Assembly (NCBI RefSeq): GCF_002632585.1
Contig: NZ_NIBV01000001.1
Coordinates: 1,445,203 to 1,509,202, forward strand
DNA length: 64,000 nucleotides
From: Xenorhabdus szentirmaii DSM 16338
GTDB taxonomy: Bacteria; Pseudomonadota; Gammaproteobacteria; Enterobacterales; Enterobacteriaceae
Reading direction: 5' to 3'
Part shown: piece after piece, positions 1-11,847 of the stretch
Layout of the letters: each line of letters starts with the position of its first letter
How positions within the stretch are numbered: the stretch's first letter is position 1
Program-made: the position numbers and the translations under genes
The notes under the pieces: model-generated
The model's database searches: none
Told to the model about the DNA's origin: nothing
The model's input: the letters and a program-made list of their open reading frames with translations, nothing else

Positions 1-217
1 CTTCCGGTAGTTGAAGTTGTTGCGTTTGAACCTCAGTACCTGAAACATGCACGGTGACAACAGAAGGAAGCACTTTTTCCAGCATGGGGGCGAGACTGGG
101 TAATCCTTGAGAGGCCATTGCAGCGGGTAAAGCCGCATGACTTACCATTGGAACAGAGGATAACGAGAGTCCAAGACTGATAGCAAGTGCATTGAGCAAT
201 GTATATTTTTTTTTCAT
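1..217 (-). CDS. degQ: DegQ-type periplasmic serine endoprotease, N-terminal part
   Basis: Only the first 72 codons lie in the window; the gene runs off the left edge. Translating the minus strand from ATG at 217 gives a lysine-rich start, a hydrophobic stretch ending in a signal-peptidase-like SHA site (about residues 25-27), then the DegP/DegQ N-terminal signature around LEKVLPSVVTVHVSG. Members of this family are HtrA trypsin-like proteases with PDZ domains that degrade misfolded periplasmic proteins; the catalytic triad and PDZ domains lie outside the window. The position next to zapG, as in E. coli, supports degQ over degP. Confidence 0.85.
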   Translation of the reverse strand, partial: MKKKYTLLNALAISLGLSLSSVPMVSHAALPAAMASQGLPSLAPMLEKVLPSVVTVHVSGTEVQTQQLQLPE

Positions 218-434
218 TGAATACGTTCTCTTAATACCTAGGCCAAAAGGAAATTGTACTCATGAAACCTACCCGTCAGGGAGTTCGGTTCTCCCGTAAG
301 CTGCACTTGGCTGGATAGGTTCCGAGCATAATAGTTTCGGTGTTGTTATGACTATGCATTATTTAGTAAAGTTCACTAGTTAATGTAGCTTTGACAAACT
401 TTTTACAGGTATTTACTTGAATTCACGTTCAGTA

Positions 435-468
435 TGCCGTGGCGTTCATTAATGAAATTGCCACGGCA
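435..468. terminator. Strong inverted repeat between zapG and degQ
   Basis: A 9-bp perfect stem (TGCCGTGGC at 435-443 with GCCACGGCA at 460-468) encloses a second palindrome, TTCATTAATGAA. It lies just past the zapG stop and would fold in the zapG transcript, so a 3'-end hairpin is likely. No clear U-tract follows, so intrinsic termination is uncertain. Confidence 0.45.
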
Positions 469-474
469 AGCGAT

Positions 475-873
475 TTATTGTTTCTGGTCTTGAATGGGGC
501 GGAACAGACCCGAAGCACCTTCAGAATAATCGCGTGGAGGTGTTTCCGTCGTTGCTGGACTTTTTTCAACTTCATTCAAACGATAATTGAAGGGATTATC
601 TTGTAATGGCATATTCGGCATGAGTTCGTTGGAACTTTTAGCCATATGCTGATACAGCTGGCGATAGTCACGTGCCATATTGTCCAGTAACTCAGCACTG
701 CGGGCGAAATGGCTGACCAGTTCTTTGCGGTATTCTTCTAACTCCGTCCGGTTTTTTTCCAATTCAGCCTGCAATGCATTTTGTTGACGTAACTTTGAAC
801 TGCCGAAACGGACAGCCAACGCGCCGATGATAAAACCAATGATTAATCCGATCAGTGCATATTCCCAAGTCAT
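475..873 (-). CDS. zapG: Cell division / envelope protein ZapG (YhcB, DUF1043)
   Basis: A 132-residue inner-membrane protein with one N-terminal transmembrane segment (about residues 5-22, ending in a GALAVRF-like turn) and a long charged, coiled-coil cytoplasmic region, matching YhcB/ZapG. The family coordinates division and cell envelope growth. The reading frame extends upstream to 921, but ATG at 873 is preferred: AAGGAG lies just before it and the protein then begins MTWEYALIG, as in the family. It stands between degQ (same strand) and the divergent zapE, as in E. coli. Confidence 0.9.
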   Translation of the reverse strand: MTWEYALIGLIIGFIIGALAVRFGSSKLRQQNALQAELEKNRTELEEYRKELVSHFARSAELLDNMARDYRQLYQHMAKSSNELMPNMPLQDNPFNYRLNEVEKSPATTETPPRDYSEGASGLFRPIQDQKQ

Positions 874-1067
874 GGCAACTCCTTTAGTAACATCATTGTT
901 CTGCAATATCATTACTATCACTATAACCGTTAATTTAGTCAGAGTGGAACATTGATTATTATTTAATTAATTTATATACCACTTAACGTGTTAATTTTAT
1001 ACAGGTTTGCAAAGATAGGCAGTTAATTATTTGCTGAAAATAAAAAATTTTAAGGATCATCACTTCC

Positions 1068-2195
1068 ATGTCATTGATTACACCTTCATCTCTCTATCAA
1101 TCTGCGTTATCCGATGGTCAGTATCAACCTGACGAGGTGCAGCGCAATACCGTTGCCCGTCTGGATGTTATTCACCGTGAGCTGATGAATGCCGCTGCTT
1201 CCCCCTCTCAGAAATCTGGCGGCCTGAAAGGCATGTTGACGAAATTATTGGGGCGGGGGGCTTCTGAAAAATGTGTGCCAGTCTGTGGGCTTTATATGTG
1301 GGGTGGCGTCGGGAGGGGGAAAACGTGGCTGATGGATATGTTTTACCACAGCCTGCCCACGGAGCGAAAACTGCGCCTTCATTTTCACCGCTTTATGTTG
1401 CGGGTTCATGAAGAGCTTACTGAGCTGCAAGGACATGCGAACCCTCTGGAAGTGGTGGCTGATGGTTTTAAGGCACAGACCGATATCGTGTGCTTCGATG
1501 AGTTTTTTGTTTCTGACATCACGGATGCCATGATCTTAGGTACGTTGCTGGAAGCGTTATTTGCGAGAGGCATATCACTGGTGGCAACGTCCAATATTCC
1601 GCCGGATGAACTGTATCGGAACGGATTGCAGCGTGCCCGATTCCTGCCTGCCATTGAACAAATCAAAAAATATTGCGATATCATGAACGTGGATGCGGGA
1701 ATTGATTATCGATTGCGGACACTCACACAAGCCAATCTCTATCTGGCGCCGTTGACGGAAGGGAATCGACAGGAAATGCATCAGATGTTCCTGCGCCTGG
1801 CGGGGCAGGAAGGGAAACGGGAACCGGTGCTGGAGATTAATCATCGTAACATGCGGGCCATCAGAAGTGTCGATGGTGTATTGGCAATCCATTTTAAAAC
1901 GCTGTGCGAAGATCCTCGCAGCCAGCTGGATTACATTGCCTTATCCAAACTTTATCATTCGGTTTTGTTGCATGATGTCCCTGTCATGACGGCAAAGGAT
2001 GAAAGTGCAGCACGGCGTTTCCTAACTTTGGTTGACGAATTTTATGAGCGGCAAGTGAAACTTATCATCAATGCAGAAGTCCCGATGGCACAGATTTATC
2101 AGGGCGAATTGCTCACGTTTGAATATCGGCGTTGCCTGTCCCGGTTGCAGGAAATGCAGAGTGAAGAGTATCTTAAACTACCGCACTTACCCTGA
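1068..2195 (+). CDS. zapE: Cell division ATPase ZapE
   Basis: A 375-residue AFG1-like P-loop ATPase. Walker A is GGVGRGKT at residues 79-86 and Walker B is CFDEFF at about 142-147, followed by a sensor-like VATSN segment near 173. In E. coli ZapE (YhcM) binds FtsZ, affects Z-ring constriction and matters under low oxygen and in the gut. Length and motifs are normal for the family. It is divergent from zapG and precedes the rplM-rpsI operon, the standard enterobacterial arrangement. Confidence 0.93.
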   Translation: MSLITPSSLYQSALSDGQYQPDEVQRNTVARLDVIHRELMNAAASPSQKSGGLKGMLTKLLGRGASEKCVPVCGLYMWGGVGRGKTWLMDMFYHSLPTERKLRLHFHRFMLRVHEELTELQGHANPLEVVADGFKAQTDIVCFDEFFVSDITDAMILGTLLEALFARGISLVATSNIPPDELYRNGLQRARFLPAIEQIKKYCDIMNVDAGIDYRLRTLTQANLYLAPLTEGNRQEMHQMFLRLAGQEGKREPVLEINHRNMRAIRSVDGVLAIHFKTLCEDPRSQLDYIALSKLYHSVLLHDVPVMTAKDESAARRFLTLVDEFYERQVKLIINAEVPMAQIYQGELLTFEYRRCLSRLQEMQSEEYLKLPHLP

Positions 2196-2252
2196 TCTAT
2201 TTATTCCCGGTGAATGAAGGCAATATCAACTGATGGGATAATTATTGAATTT

Positions 2253-2296
2253 GGGGTCGATTTTTTATCATGACTTCTCTATAATCTTGCGACCCC
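2253..2296 (+). promoter_or_regulatory. Probable rplM-rpsI promoter
   Basis: A perfect -10 hexamer TATAAT sits at 2280-2285, about 172 bp before the rplM ATG, leaving a leader long enough for known autogenous control of this operon by L13 in E. coli. The -35 match is weak (TCGATT at 2257-2262). A 7-bp inverted repeat, GGGGTCG at 2253-2259 and CGACCCC at 2290-2296, brackets the promoter. Confidence 0.5.
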
Positions 2297-2451
2297 ACGT
2301 TACAGCAGGATTTTTTATTTCCCGAAAAACTTGCATTAGTGCCGGCATAGGCTATTCGAAGGGGTAGGTTTGCTGGACATGAGTCGTGTGAACCTCTAAA
2401 ACAGTTTCTGAACATTGAGTGTTCACCAACGTGTAACTTATAATTGGGTAA

Positions 2452-2886
<435 letters not shown>

Positions 2887-2898
2887 TCGGGATTATAG

Positions 2899-3294
<396 letters not shown>

Positions 3295-3329
3295 TTTATT
3301 GTCATCTATTTGGCATTGGATTAAAGTTG

Positions 3330-3360
3330 AAAACCCGTCATTTCTATGGCGGGTTTTTTT
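3330..3360 (+). terminator. Intrinsic terminator of the rplM-rpsI operon
   Basis: AAAACCCG (3330-3337) pairs with CGGGTTTT (from 3350), and the stem runs into seven to eight T residues. The position is 36 bp past the rpsI stop. Confidence 0.9.
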
Positions 3361-3724
3361 ATCTTCTGAAATTTTTATCCGTTGATAATTTGCTGTTTCC
3401 CGTGAAAAAATAGCATATTAAAGAAACAAATCCCCAGACTCTAATATTTCATCATTAATTCTCAATGTACTTCCTCACAAAATGTGCAAAATCTGGTAGA
3501 CTAATAACAATTTTTTGCCTTATCCATGAATTTGCCTGATTTGGCAGAGGTGAGGTCTGTCTCCGATGGTTTTCTTGTTGCTGCCGAGCAGGGGGGCACT
3601 TGAGAAATGGGAGAAAGACAGCCTCGGATAATAAGTGCGAAGCAGGATGAGAATATGAGCGAGAATAGCCGCGGTTCCCTAAAAGGCTGTTCGTTCCTTT
3701 TGTTAGATAAACTTGGAGGTTTTC
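3361..3724. other. Intergenic region upstream of sspA
   Basis: About 360 bp between the rpsI terminator and the sspA start. It must contain the sspAB promoter, but I cannot pick out convincing -35/-10 elements. Short open frames here have no protein-like character. Confidence 0.4.
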
Positions 3725-4366
3725 ATGGCTGTCGCTGCCAACAAACGTTCGGTAATGACTCTGTTTTCCGGCCCGACCGACATTTTTAGCCATCAAGTGC
3801 GGATTGTACTGGCGGAAAAAGGGGTCAGCGTTGAGATTGAACACGTTGAAGAAGGTAATCTGCCTCAGGACTTAATTGATCTGAATCCTTACCAATCTGT
3901 TCCTACTCTCGTTGATCGTGAGCTGACCCTGTATGATTCTCGCATCATTATGGAGTATCTGGATGAGCGTTTCCCACATCCACCCCTCATGCCTGTGTAT
4001 CCTGTCGCACGTGGCTCGAGCCGTTTGATGATGCACAGAATTGAAAAAGATTGGTATTCTCTGATGTACAAAATCCAGGAAGGAAATGCTCAGGAAGCGA
4101 ATGCTGCACGGAAACAGCTTGCTGAAGAATTACTGGCGATTGCACCTATTTTCAGAGAAATGCCATTCTTCATGAGTGAAGAATTCAGTTTGGTGGATTG
4201 TTACCTGTGTCCGTTGCTGTGGCGCTTGCCTGTTTTGGGCATAGAATTGTCCGGTCCGGGTGCAAAAGAGCTTCAAATTTATATGCAACGCGTATTTGAG
4301 CGCGACGCATTTTTGGCTTCACTCACAGAAGCTGAACGTGAAATGCGTTTACAATCACGGAGTTAA
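3725..4366 (+). CDS. sspA: Stringent starvation protein A
   Basis: A 213-residue glutathione S-transferase-fold protein that binds RNA polymerase and alters promoter use in stationary phase and acid stress. The thioredoxin-like N-domain is recognisable (SGPTDIFSHQVRIVLAEKGV; NPYQSVPTLVDRELTLYDSR; IMEYLDERFPHPPLMP), as is the alpha-helical C-domain with LVDCYLCPLLWRLP. ATG at 3725 is chosen because TTGGAGG lies just upstream and the protein then begins MAVAANKRS, as in E. coli. sspB follows after 3 bp. In Xenorhabdus and relatives SspA-type regulators affect stationary-phase traits; that role is inferred here. Confidence 0.96.
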   Translation: MAVAANKRSVMTLFSGPTDIFSHQVRIVLAEKGVSVEIEHVEEGNLPQDLIDLNPYQSVPTLVDRELTLYDSRIIMEYLDERFPHPPLMPVYPVARGSSRLMMHRIEKDWYSLMYKIQEGNAQEANAARKQLAEELLAIAPIFREMPFFMSEEFSLVDCYLCPLLWRLPVLGIELSGPGAKELQIYMQRVFERDAFLASLTEAEREMRLQSRS

Positions 4367-4369
4367 GTT

Positions 4370-4852
4370 ATGGAGATGATTCAAATGTCTCCTCGTCGCC
4401 CTTATCTATTGAGGGCACATTATGAATGGTTGTTGGATAATGACCTGACCCCTCATATTGTTGTGGATGTTAACCTGTATGGGGTCAATGTTCCGATGGA
4501 ATATGCACAAAATGGTCAAATTATCCTGAATATCTCGCCGAGGGCGGTTGGCAATTTAGAGCTGACGAACGACGAAGTGAGATTCAATGCCCGTTTTGGT
4601 GGTGTTGGACGTCAGGTTTCCGTTCCTATGACGGCAGTTATTGCCGTTTATGCTCGTGAAAATGGCGCAGGGATGATGTTTGAACCAGAACCTGCTTATG
4701 AAGAAGATATTGAATCAGAGGAAGAAAATTCGCCGGTTGCGGATAATTTAGTTCTTATCCGTGATAGCAAAATTTCTCGTGACGGTGATTCCCCTGACGA
4801 CGATCCACCTCAACCACCAAAAGGCCGCCCCGCTTTGCGCATCGTAAAATAA
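4370..4852 (+). CDS. sspB: ClpXP protease specificity-enhancing factor SspB
   Basis: A 160-residue adaptor that delivers ssrA-tagged proteins to ClpXP. The folded N-domain is highly conserved (SPRRPYLLRAHYEWLLDN; VPMEYAQNGQIILNISPRAVGN; NARFGGVGRQVSVPM). An acidic flexible linker (about 105-150) leads to the C-terminal ClpX-docking tail ending GRPALRIVK. It is cotranscribed with sspA, with almost no gap. Confidence 0.96.
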   Translation: MEMIQMSPRRPYLLRAHYEWLLDNDLTPHIVVDVNLYGVNVPMEYAQNGQIILNISPRAVGNLELTNDEVRFNARFGGVGRQVSVPMTAVIAVYARENGAGMMFEPEPAYEEDIESEEENSPVADNLVLIRDSKISRDGDSPDDDPPQPPKGRPALRIVK

Positions 4853-4942
4853 TTGTCTAATTAATTACATGCACCCTATTAATTTCATACTGAGGCTGAT
4901 AAAGCCGCAGTTTGCAGGGCGGTGTTCTAAAGATACAATGGA

Positions 4943-4972
4943 AATAAAGGAGGATTTATTCTCCTTTATTAT
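4943..4972 (+). terminator. Probable sspAB terminator hairpin
   Basis: AATAAAGGAG at 4943-4952 pairs with CTCCTTTATT at 4961-4970 (10-bp stem, 8-base loop). Only a short U-rich end follows. It lies about 90 bp past the sspB stop. Confidence 0.55.
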
Positions 4973-5078
4973 CCAGATCCATGCCAAATCATATCTTTTT
5001 AAAACCATATCCTTTAAAAACCTTATCAATTTCAAACTATATGGTTTCTAAACTATATGTTTTTTAAACATGGCTGTT

Positions 5079-5588
5079 TTAAAAATAGACGGTATATTTT
5101 CTTTCAAATTCCCACAAACACATTTCTATATCCGTTCTGCTTTTTTCGAACTGGCCTTTTCTGATCTTATTCATTTTATCCATTACCTTATCGAAAAATG
5201 ATTTTTGTTGCTTAAAAGTATGCATTGTTGGCGGAATGTTACAGATATCACTATAAGATAAAGTTCTATGTTTTTTTGCCAATGCCAATACTTCGATAGG
5301 ATTTTCAATTAACGCAAACGATAAAGCATTAAGGATTTGTTGTGATAATTTGGAATAATAATTAGGAAACAGCTCAAAAGCGACGTTCAACCATTGCTTG
5401 TCACCACTTGAAATATGCCGGATCACCCCATCGAATTTTCGCTCCATACTTAATTCAATGATAATCGCATTCGCCCCTCTTTCATGGACTTGGTGGATGA
5501 TTTTACCGGGTGTTGCTAGCTTAGCAAGTGATGGAAAACTCATAAATAGCATAGAAGAGAGGGTAAAGACTACTGTGCGTAAAAGCAT
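5079..5588 (-). CDS. Hypothetical secreted protein
   Basis: I do not recognise this 169-residue protein. It begins with a convincing Sec signal peptide (hydrophobic residues about 4-16, likely cleavage after SLA near residue 22). The mature part is mixed helical, has two cysteines (in a DICNIPP stretch and near the C-terminus in EMCLWEFE) and ends in an aromatic YTVYF tail. It has no transmembrane helix or lipobox beyond the signal. It is more AT-rich than its neighbours and is flanked by AT-rich DNA between sspB and gltD, where E. coli has unrelated genes, so it looks like accessory DNA. A periplasmic or exported role is all the sequence supports. Confidence 0.6.
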   Translation of the reverse strand: MLLRTVVFTLSSMLFMSFPSLAKLATPGKIIHQVHERGANAIIIELSMERKFDGVIRHISSGDKQWLNVAFELFPNYYSKLSQQILNALSFALIENPIEVLALAKKHRTLSYSDICNIPPTMHTFKQQKSFFDKVMDKMNKIRKGQFEKSRTDIEMCLWEFERKYTVYF

Positions 5589-5961
5589 ATTTTTCTACCT
5601 ATCATTTCACCTTAATCGTTATCCAATTCACTCTCGGCTAATTCATCGTGGTGCCGCAGCCTTATGCCGGAAAAATAGACTTTTCAGTCTGGCTGTCGCA
5701 TATTATTTTTTAAATTAGCTTGTCATTTAAATTGGTATATTTAACCTTAATTGAGTAAGAATAGACGTACAAAGCAAAAAAATACAACTCACATGATGTG
5801 TTTTAAGAAAAAAAATAAGAAACTGTTATTTAAAATAACAGGGGGAATTGAGAAAAGTTTTCTCCGACTAAAAAGCCGGAGAAATTATCACTATGGTGAA
5901 AGGGTAAAGCGTAAAATTAGCAGTCAAAAAAGCACGCACTGAAAAGTGATGGGTAAACGGG
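5589..5961. other. AT-rich intergenic region downstream of gltD
   Basis: Holds the candidate gltBD terminator and, at 5859-5884, a second hairpin (TTTCTCCG with CGGAGAAA). A 63-codon open frame (5751-5942) is lysine-rich, lacks a ribosome binding site and is not supported as a gene. Confidence 0.5.
5808..5841 (-). terminator. Candidate gltBD terminator
   Basis: On the minus strand, CTGTTATTTTAAATAACAG forms an 8-bp AU-rich palindromic stem and is followed by a T-rich run (complement of the A-run at 5808-5815). It lies about 120 bp past the gltD stop. Confidence 0.5.
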
Positions 5962-7389
<1,428 letters not shown>

Positions 7390-10300
7390 CTACTGCGCCT
7401 GAACCCGCAATTCTGCGGAAGAACGGCTACGGTGGCCCAATAGCGCACTGACATCACTGGATTTCGGTTTAACCAACGCAAATTTATTGACCCATTGTGA
7501 CCAATTTTCCAATATGCTTTCGCCATGTTGAGAATTAGTCAGGCGGACATGCTCGGTGATCAATCCCCGCAGGTGCTCTTTGTGGATCGCGAGGGTATCC
7601 ATTGAGAGAACTTCCACTAACTCAGGATTGACGCGCTTGCGGAAATCATCGCATTCATCAAGTACATAGGCGAATCCTCCTGTCATGCCTGCGCCGAAGT
7701 TCACGCCAGTACTGCCAAGAACACAGACGATCCCGCCCGTCATATATTCACAGCCATTGTCACCAATACCCTCAATAACGCTGATTGCACCAGAATTACG
7801 TACGGCAAAGCGTTCACCTGCACGTCCGGCAGCGAACAGTTTTCCTCCTGTTGCACCATAAAGACACGTGTTACCGACAATGGTGGCCTCATTGCTTTTG
7901 AATGCGGACCCGACAGGGGGATGAATAATAATTTGCCCTCCGGCCATACCTTTACCAACATAGTCATTGGCATCACCGTTCAATGTGAGTTCAACCCCGC
8001 TGGCATTCCAGACCCCAAAACTTTGGCCGGCAGTTCCGGTAAAATTCAGTTTGATGGGGGCGATGGCCAGACCTTGGTCACCATATTGTGCGGCAATCTC
8101 ACCAGAAAGGGCGGCACCAACAGAACGATCAGTATTTTGGATATCAAAATAAAAGGTTTTGCTTTGCGCTTTTTTAACATAAGGCATCGCTTGAGTGATG
8201 ATTGCTTTATTTAACTCACCCTGATCGAAAGGAGGATTGCCTTCAGTACAATGCTGGGCTTTTCCGGCGTGTGGCTCTGTGGTTTCCAGTAATGGCTCAA
8301 GGTTGAGCTTACTTTGTCTGGCGGAAATCCCCTCAAGGATGTCCAATAAATCAGTGCGGCCAATTAAGTCCGTGAGCTTTCTTACGCCCAATTGTGCCAT
8401 GAGCTCACGGGTTTCCTGTGCAATAAAGCGGAAATAGTTGATAACTCTTTCGGGTAGGCCGTGATAGTGGGATTGACGCAACTTTTCATCCTGAGTGGCG
8501 ACACCGGTAGCGCAGTTGTTTAAGTGGCAGATCCGCAAATATTTACAACCGAGGGCAACCATCGGGCCAGTGCCAAAACCAAAGCTTTCAGCACCCAGAA
8601 TCGCGGCTTTGATGATATCCAAACCTGTTTTCAACCCACCGTCAACTTGCAGACGGACTTTGTGACGCAATCCATTGGCAACCAGGGCTTGTTGGGTTTC
8701 CACAAGTCCCAGCTCCCATGGAGAACCCGCATATTTTACTGAGGAGAGAGGGCTGGCACCGGTTCCGCCGTCATAACCGGCAATGGTAATCAAGTCGGCA
8801 TAAGCCTTGGCAACACCGGTGGCGATAGTGCCGACACCCGGCTCGGAAACCAATTTGACTGAAACGAGCGCGTTGGGATTCACTTGCTTGAGATCAAAAA
8901 TCAACTGAGCCAGATCTTCGATGGAATAGATATCGTGATGAGGCGGAGGAGATATCAGTGTGACACCCGGTACGGAGTAACGCAATTTGGCGATATAAGG
9001 CGTAACCTTGTCTCCCGGTAGCTGACCACCTTCTCCCGGTTTTGCGCCTTGGGCAATTTTTATCTGAAGCACATCAGCGCTGGCCAGATACGCCGGCGTT
9101 ACGCCAAACCGGCCTGACGCAACTTGTTTAATGCGGGAAACTTTTTTTGTTCCATAGCGAGCAGGATCTTCCCCGCCTTCACCTGAGTTGGAAAAACCAC
9201 CCAGAGCATTCATGGCTTCAGCCAAGGCTTCATGGGCTTCAGGGCTGAGAGCTCCGATCGACATGGCCGCGGTGTCGAAACGCTTGAACAGCGCTTCTGC
9301 TGGTTCGACTTCCTCAATGGGAACAGGCGAATCTTGCGGAGAAAGAGCCAGTAAATCCCGCAGGGTCATGGCATGGCGTCCGTTGACCAATTCAGCATAT
9401 TTCTGGTAATCGCTGTATTTGCCACTGTGGACAGCGGCTTGCAACGTACTGACAATGTCAGGGTTATAAGCGTGATATTCACCACCATGAACATATTTCA
9501 GCGATCCACCCTGATCAATCGCATGGCGATGTAACCATGCCCGTTTGGAAAGATTACGCAGATCTTGTTCAAAATCACTGAAATCCGCCCCACCAATGCG
9601 ACTGACAACACCGTTGAAGCAAATATCTGTCACATCAGAATGCAAACCAACGGCTTCGAATAGCTTAGAGCAACGATAAGAAGAGATCGTCGAAATGCCC
9701 ATTTTGGACATAATCTTATACAACCCTTTATTGATGCCATTGCGATAATTCAGTATGACGCGGGCATACGGGGTATTTATCGTGCCGTCATCTATCATTT
9801 TGGCCAGCGATTCGTAGGCCAGATAAGGGTAAATAGCGGTTGCCCCAAATCCGAGCAACACCGCAAAGTGATGTGGATCGCGTGCGCTGGCGGTTTCGAC
9901 GATTAAGTTGGCATCGCAACGCAAATTTTTCTCAACCAAACGATGCTGGATGGCACCGACAGCCATGGGCGCAGGGATAGGCAGCTTTTCCGGGGAAATA
10001 TTGCGATCAGACAGTACCAGCATGACCGCACCTTTGCGGACAAGTTCTTCTGCTTTATCGCACAGCACTGAAACCGCGTCTTTCAGGCCGGTTTCCTGTG
10101 GATTGAAGGTTATCTCCAGTGTATCTGCGCGATAATAGGACTCTTTCTGAGTCGTCAGTTGTAAGAAATCTGAATAGAGCAGGACAGGAGATTCAAAACT
10201 CAGGCGGTGAGCCTGCCCTTCAGCCTCACAAAAGACATTCATTTCTCGCCCGATACGGGTGGAGAGTGACATGACATGAGCTTCCCGCAGAGGATCAATG

Positions 10301-11847
10301 GGGGGATTGGTTACCTGAGCAAATTGCTGGCGGAAATAGTCATAGATGATGCGTGGGCGGCTGGAGAGTACGGCAAAAGGCGTATCATCCCCCATTGAAC
10401 CCGTTGCTTCCTGCGCATTTTCGCCAAGGGGACGGATAATTTGATCCAGCTCTTCACTGTTGTAGGCAAATTGCTTGTGATACGTTGCCAGAAGGCGATC
10501 ATCCAAATCTCTTTGTCCGATTTGATCTTCTGGCAGCTTCTCAAATGGGATCAGGTACTTAACGTTTTTTTCAAGCCACTTTTTGTACGGATGGCGAATT
10601 TTCAGGTCATTATCCGTTTCCGCCGAATGAAGTATCCGGCCTTCATAAGTGTCGATCACCATTAATTCGCCCGGCCCGACACGGCCTTTCTCCACCACCT
10701 CATCGGGCTGGTAATCCCAGATACCAATTTCAGAGGCGCAGGTGATCAGCTTATCTTTGGTGATCACATAACGGGCAGGGCGCAGGCCGTTCCGGTCCAG
10801 ATTGCAGGCAGCATAACGGCCATCGGAGATAACGATACCGGCCGGCCCATCCCACGGCTCCATGTGCATGGAATTGAAATCAAAGAAGGCTCTCAGGTCA
10901 TCATCCATATCAGGATTGTTCTGCCATGCAGGCGGAACCAGCAGGCGCATGGCACGGATCAAATCCATGCCGCCATTGAGGAACAGTTCCAGCATATTGT
11001 CCAGTGAGCTGGAATCAGAGCCTGTCTCATTGACGAAAGGAGCCGCAGTATGCAGATCAGGGATCAGGGGAGTGCGGAACTTATAAGCCCTGGCCTTTGC
11101 CCATTCACGGTTGCCTGTAATGGTATTGATTTCCCCGTTGTGAGCCAGATAGCGGAATGGTTGCGCTAATGGCCAGCGGGGAACGGTATTGGTTGAAAAA
11201 CGCTGATGGAATAAACAAATGGACGATTCCATGCGCAAATCCGCCAGATCAGGATAAAAGCGGGGTAAATCGGCTGCCATACACAGCCCTTTGTAAATCG
11301 TGACCAGATTGGATAGGCTGCAAACATAAAAATCGTTATCAGTGATGCGTTTTTCTATGCGACGCCGAGCGACAAACAGCCGCCGTTCCAAATCGTGTGC
11401 TCGCCATCCGGCTGGCGCATTGATAAAAATTTGTTCGATACGGGGCAGGCTTGATAAAGCGATATCACCCAATATTTCATGATTGATGGGGACCGTTCGC
11501 CACCCTAAAATGGCAAGCGTTTCGTTTTGTAGCTCTTGCTCGACGATATCACGGCATGATTGGGCGATTTTGGCATCCTGACTCAGAAACAGCATCCCGA
11601 CTGCATAGTTTTTGGCGAGGCGCCATGACTGTTCCTGAGCGATCATTTGAAAAAAACGATCGGGTTTTTGCATTAACAGGCCACAACCGTCACCTGTTTT
11701 CCCATCTGCTAAAATTGCGCCTCTGTGCTGCATCCGAGACAAGGCATGTATCGCTGTGCGCACAACTTTGTGGCTGGGTTCCCCTTCAATATGAGCGATT
11801 AATCCGAAGCCACAGTTATCTTTTTCCTGTAATTGATCATACAACAT
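7390..11847 (-). CDS. gltB: Glutamate synthase (NADPH) large subunit
   Basis: A 1485-residue enzyme that makes two glutamates from glutamine and 2-oxoglutarate. The start MLYDQLQEKDN is an 11-residue propeptide; Cys12, in NCGFGLIAHIEG, becomes the N-terminal nucleophile of the class II glutamine amidotransferase domain. The central domain, FMN/synthase domain (GEGGEDPARYG; GAKPGEGGQLPG; DGGTGASPLSS) and the C-terminal beta-helix glycine-rich domain (GTAGQSFGVWN; GATGGKLFAAGRAGERFAVRNSG) follow in the usual order. The cysteine-rich CRICHLNNCATGVATQ-like stretch binds the 3Fe-4S cluster. It is the first gene of gltBD, transcribed away from arcB. Confidence 0.97.
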   Translation of the reverse strand: MLYDQLQEKDNCGFGLIAHIEGEPSHKVVRTAIHALSRMQHRGAILADGKTGDGCGLLMQKPDRFFQMIAQEQSWRLAKNYAVGMLFLSQDAKIAQSCRDIVEQELQNETLAILGWRTVPINHEILGDIALSSLPRIEQIFINAPAGWRAHDLERRLFVARRRIEKRITDNDFYVCSLSNLVTIYKGLCMAADLPRFYPDLADLRMESSICLFHQRFSTNTVPRWPLAQPFRYLAHNGEINTITGNREWAKARAYKFRTPLIPDLHTAAPFVNETGSDSSSLDNMLELFLNGGMDLIRAMRLLVPPAWQNNPDMDDDLRAFFDFNSMHMEPWDGPAGIVISDGRYAACNLDRNGLRPARYVITKDKLITCASEIGIWDYQPDEVVEKGRVGPGELMVIDTYEGRILHSAETDNDLKIRHPYKKWLEKNVKYLIPFEKLPEDQIGQRDLDDRLLATYHKQFAYNSEELDQIIRPLGENAQEATGSMGDDTPFAVLSSRPRIIYDYFRQQFAQVTNPPIDPLREAHVMSLSTRIGREMNVFCEAEGQAHRLSFESPVLLYSDFLQLTTQKESYYRADTLEITFNPQETGLKDAVSVLCDKAEELVRKGAVMLVLSDRNISPEKLPIPAPMAVGAIQHRLVEKNLRCDANLIVETASARDPHHFAVLLGFGATAIYPYLAYESLAKMIDDGTINTPYARVILNYRNGINKGLYKIMSKMGISTISSYRCSKLFEAVGLHSDVTDICFNGVVSRIGGADFSDFEQDLRNLSKRAWLHRHAIDQGGSLKYVHGGEYHAYNPDIVSTLQAAVHSGKYSDYQKYAELVNGRHAMTLRDLLALSPQDSPVPIEEVEPAEALFKRFDTAAMSIGALSPEAHEALAEAMNALGGFSNSGEGGEDPARYGTKKVSRIKQVASGRFGVTPAYLASADVLQIKIAQGAKPGEGGQLPGDKVTPYIAKLRYSVPGVTLISPPPHHDIYSIEDLAQLIFDLKQVNPNALVSVKLVSEPGVGTIATGVAKAYADLITIAGYDGGTGASPLSSVKYAGSPWELGLVETQQALVANGLRHKVRLQVDGGLKTGLDIIKAAILGAESFGFGTGPMVALGCKYLRICHLNNCATGVATQDEKLRQSHYHGLPERVINYFRFIAQETRELMAQLGVRKLTDLIGRTDLLDILEGISARQSKLNLEPLLETTEPHAGKAQHCTEGNPPFDQGELNKAIITQAMPYVKKAQSKTFYFDIQNTDRSVGAALSGEIAAQYGDQGLAIAPIKLNFTGTAGQSFGVWNASGVELTLNGDANDYVGKGMAGGQIIIHPPVGSAFKSNEATIVGNTCLYGATGGKLFAAGRAGERFAVRNSGAISVIEGIGDNGCEYMTGGIVCVLGSTGVNFGAGMTGGFAYVLDECDDFRKRVNPELVEVLSMDTLAIHKEHLRGLITEHVRLTNSQHGESILENWSQWVNKFALVKPKSSDVSALLGHRSRSSAELRVQAQ

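Noticed and set aside
5751..5942. 63-codon lysine-rich open frame downstream of gltD
   Set aside because: It overlaps the terminator hairpins, has no ribosome binding site and low-complexity composition; best explained as chance in AT-rich DNA.
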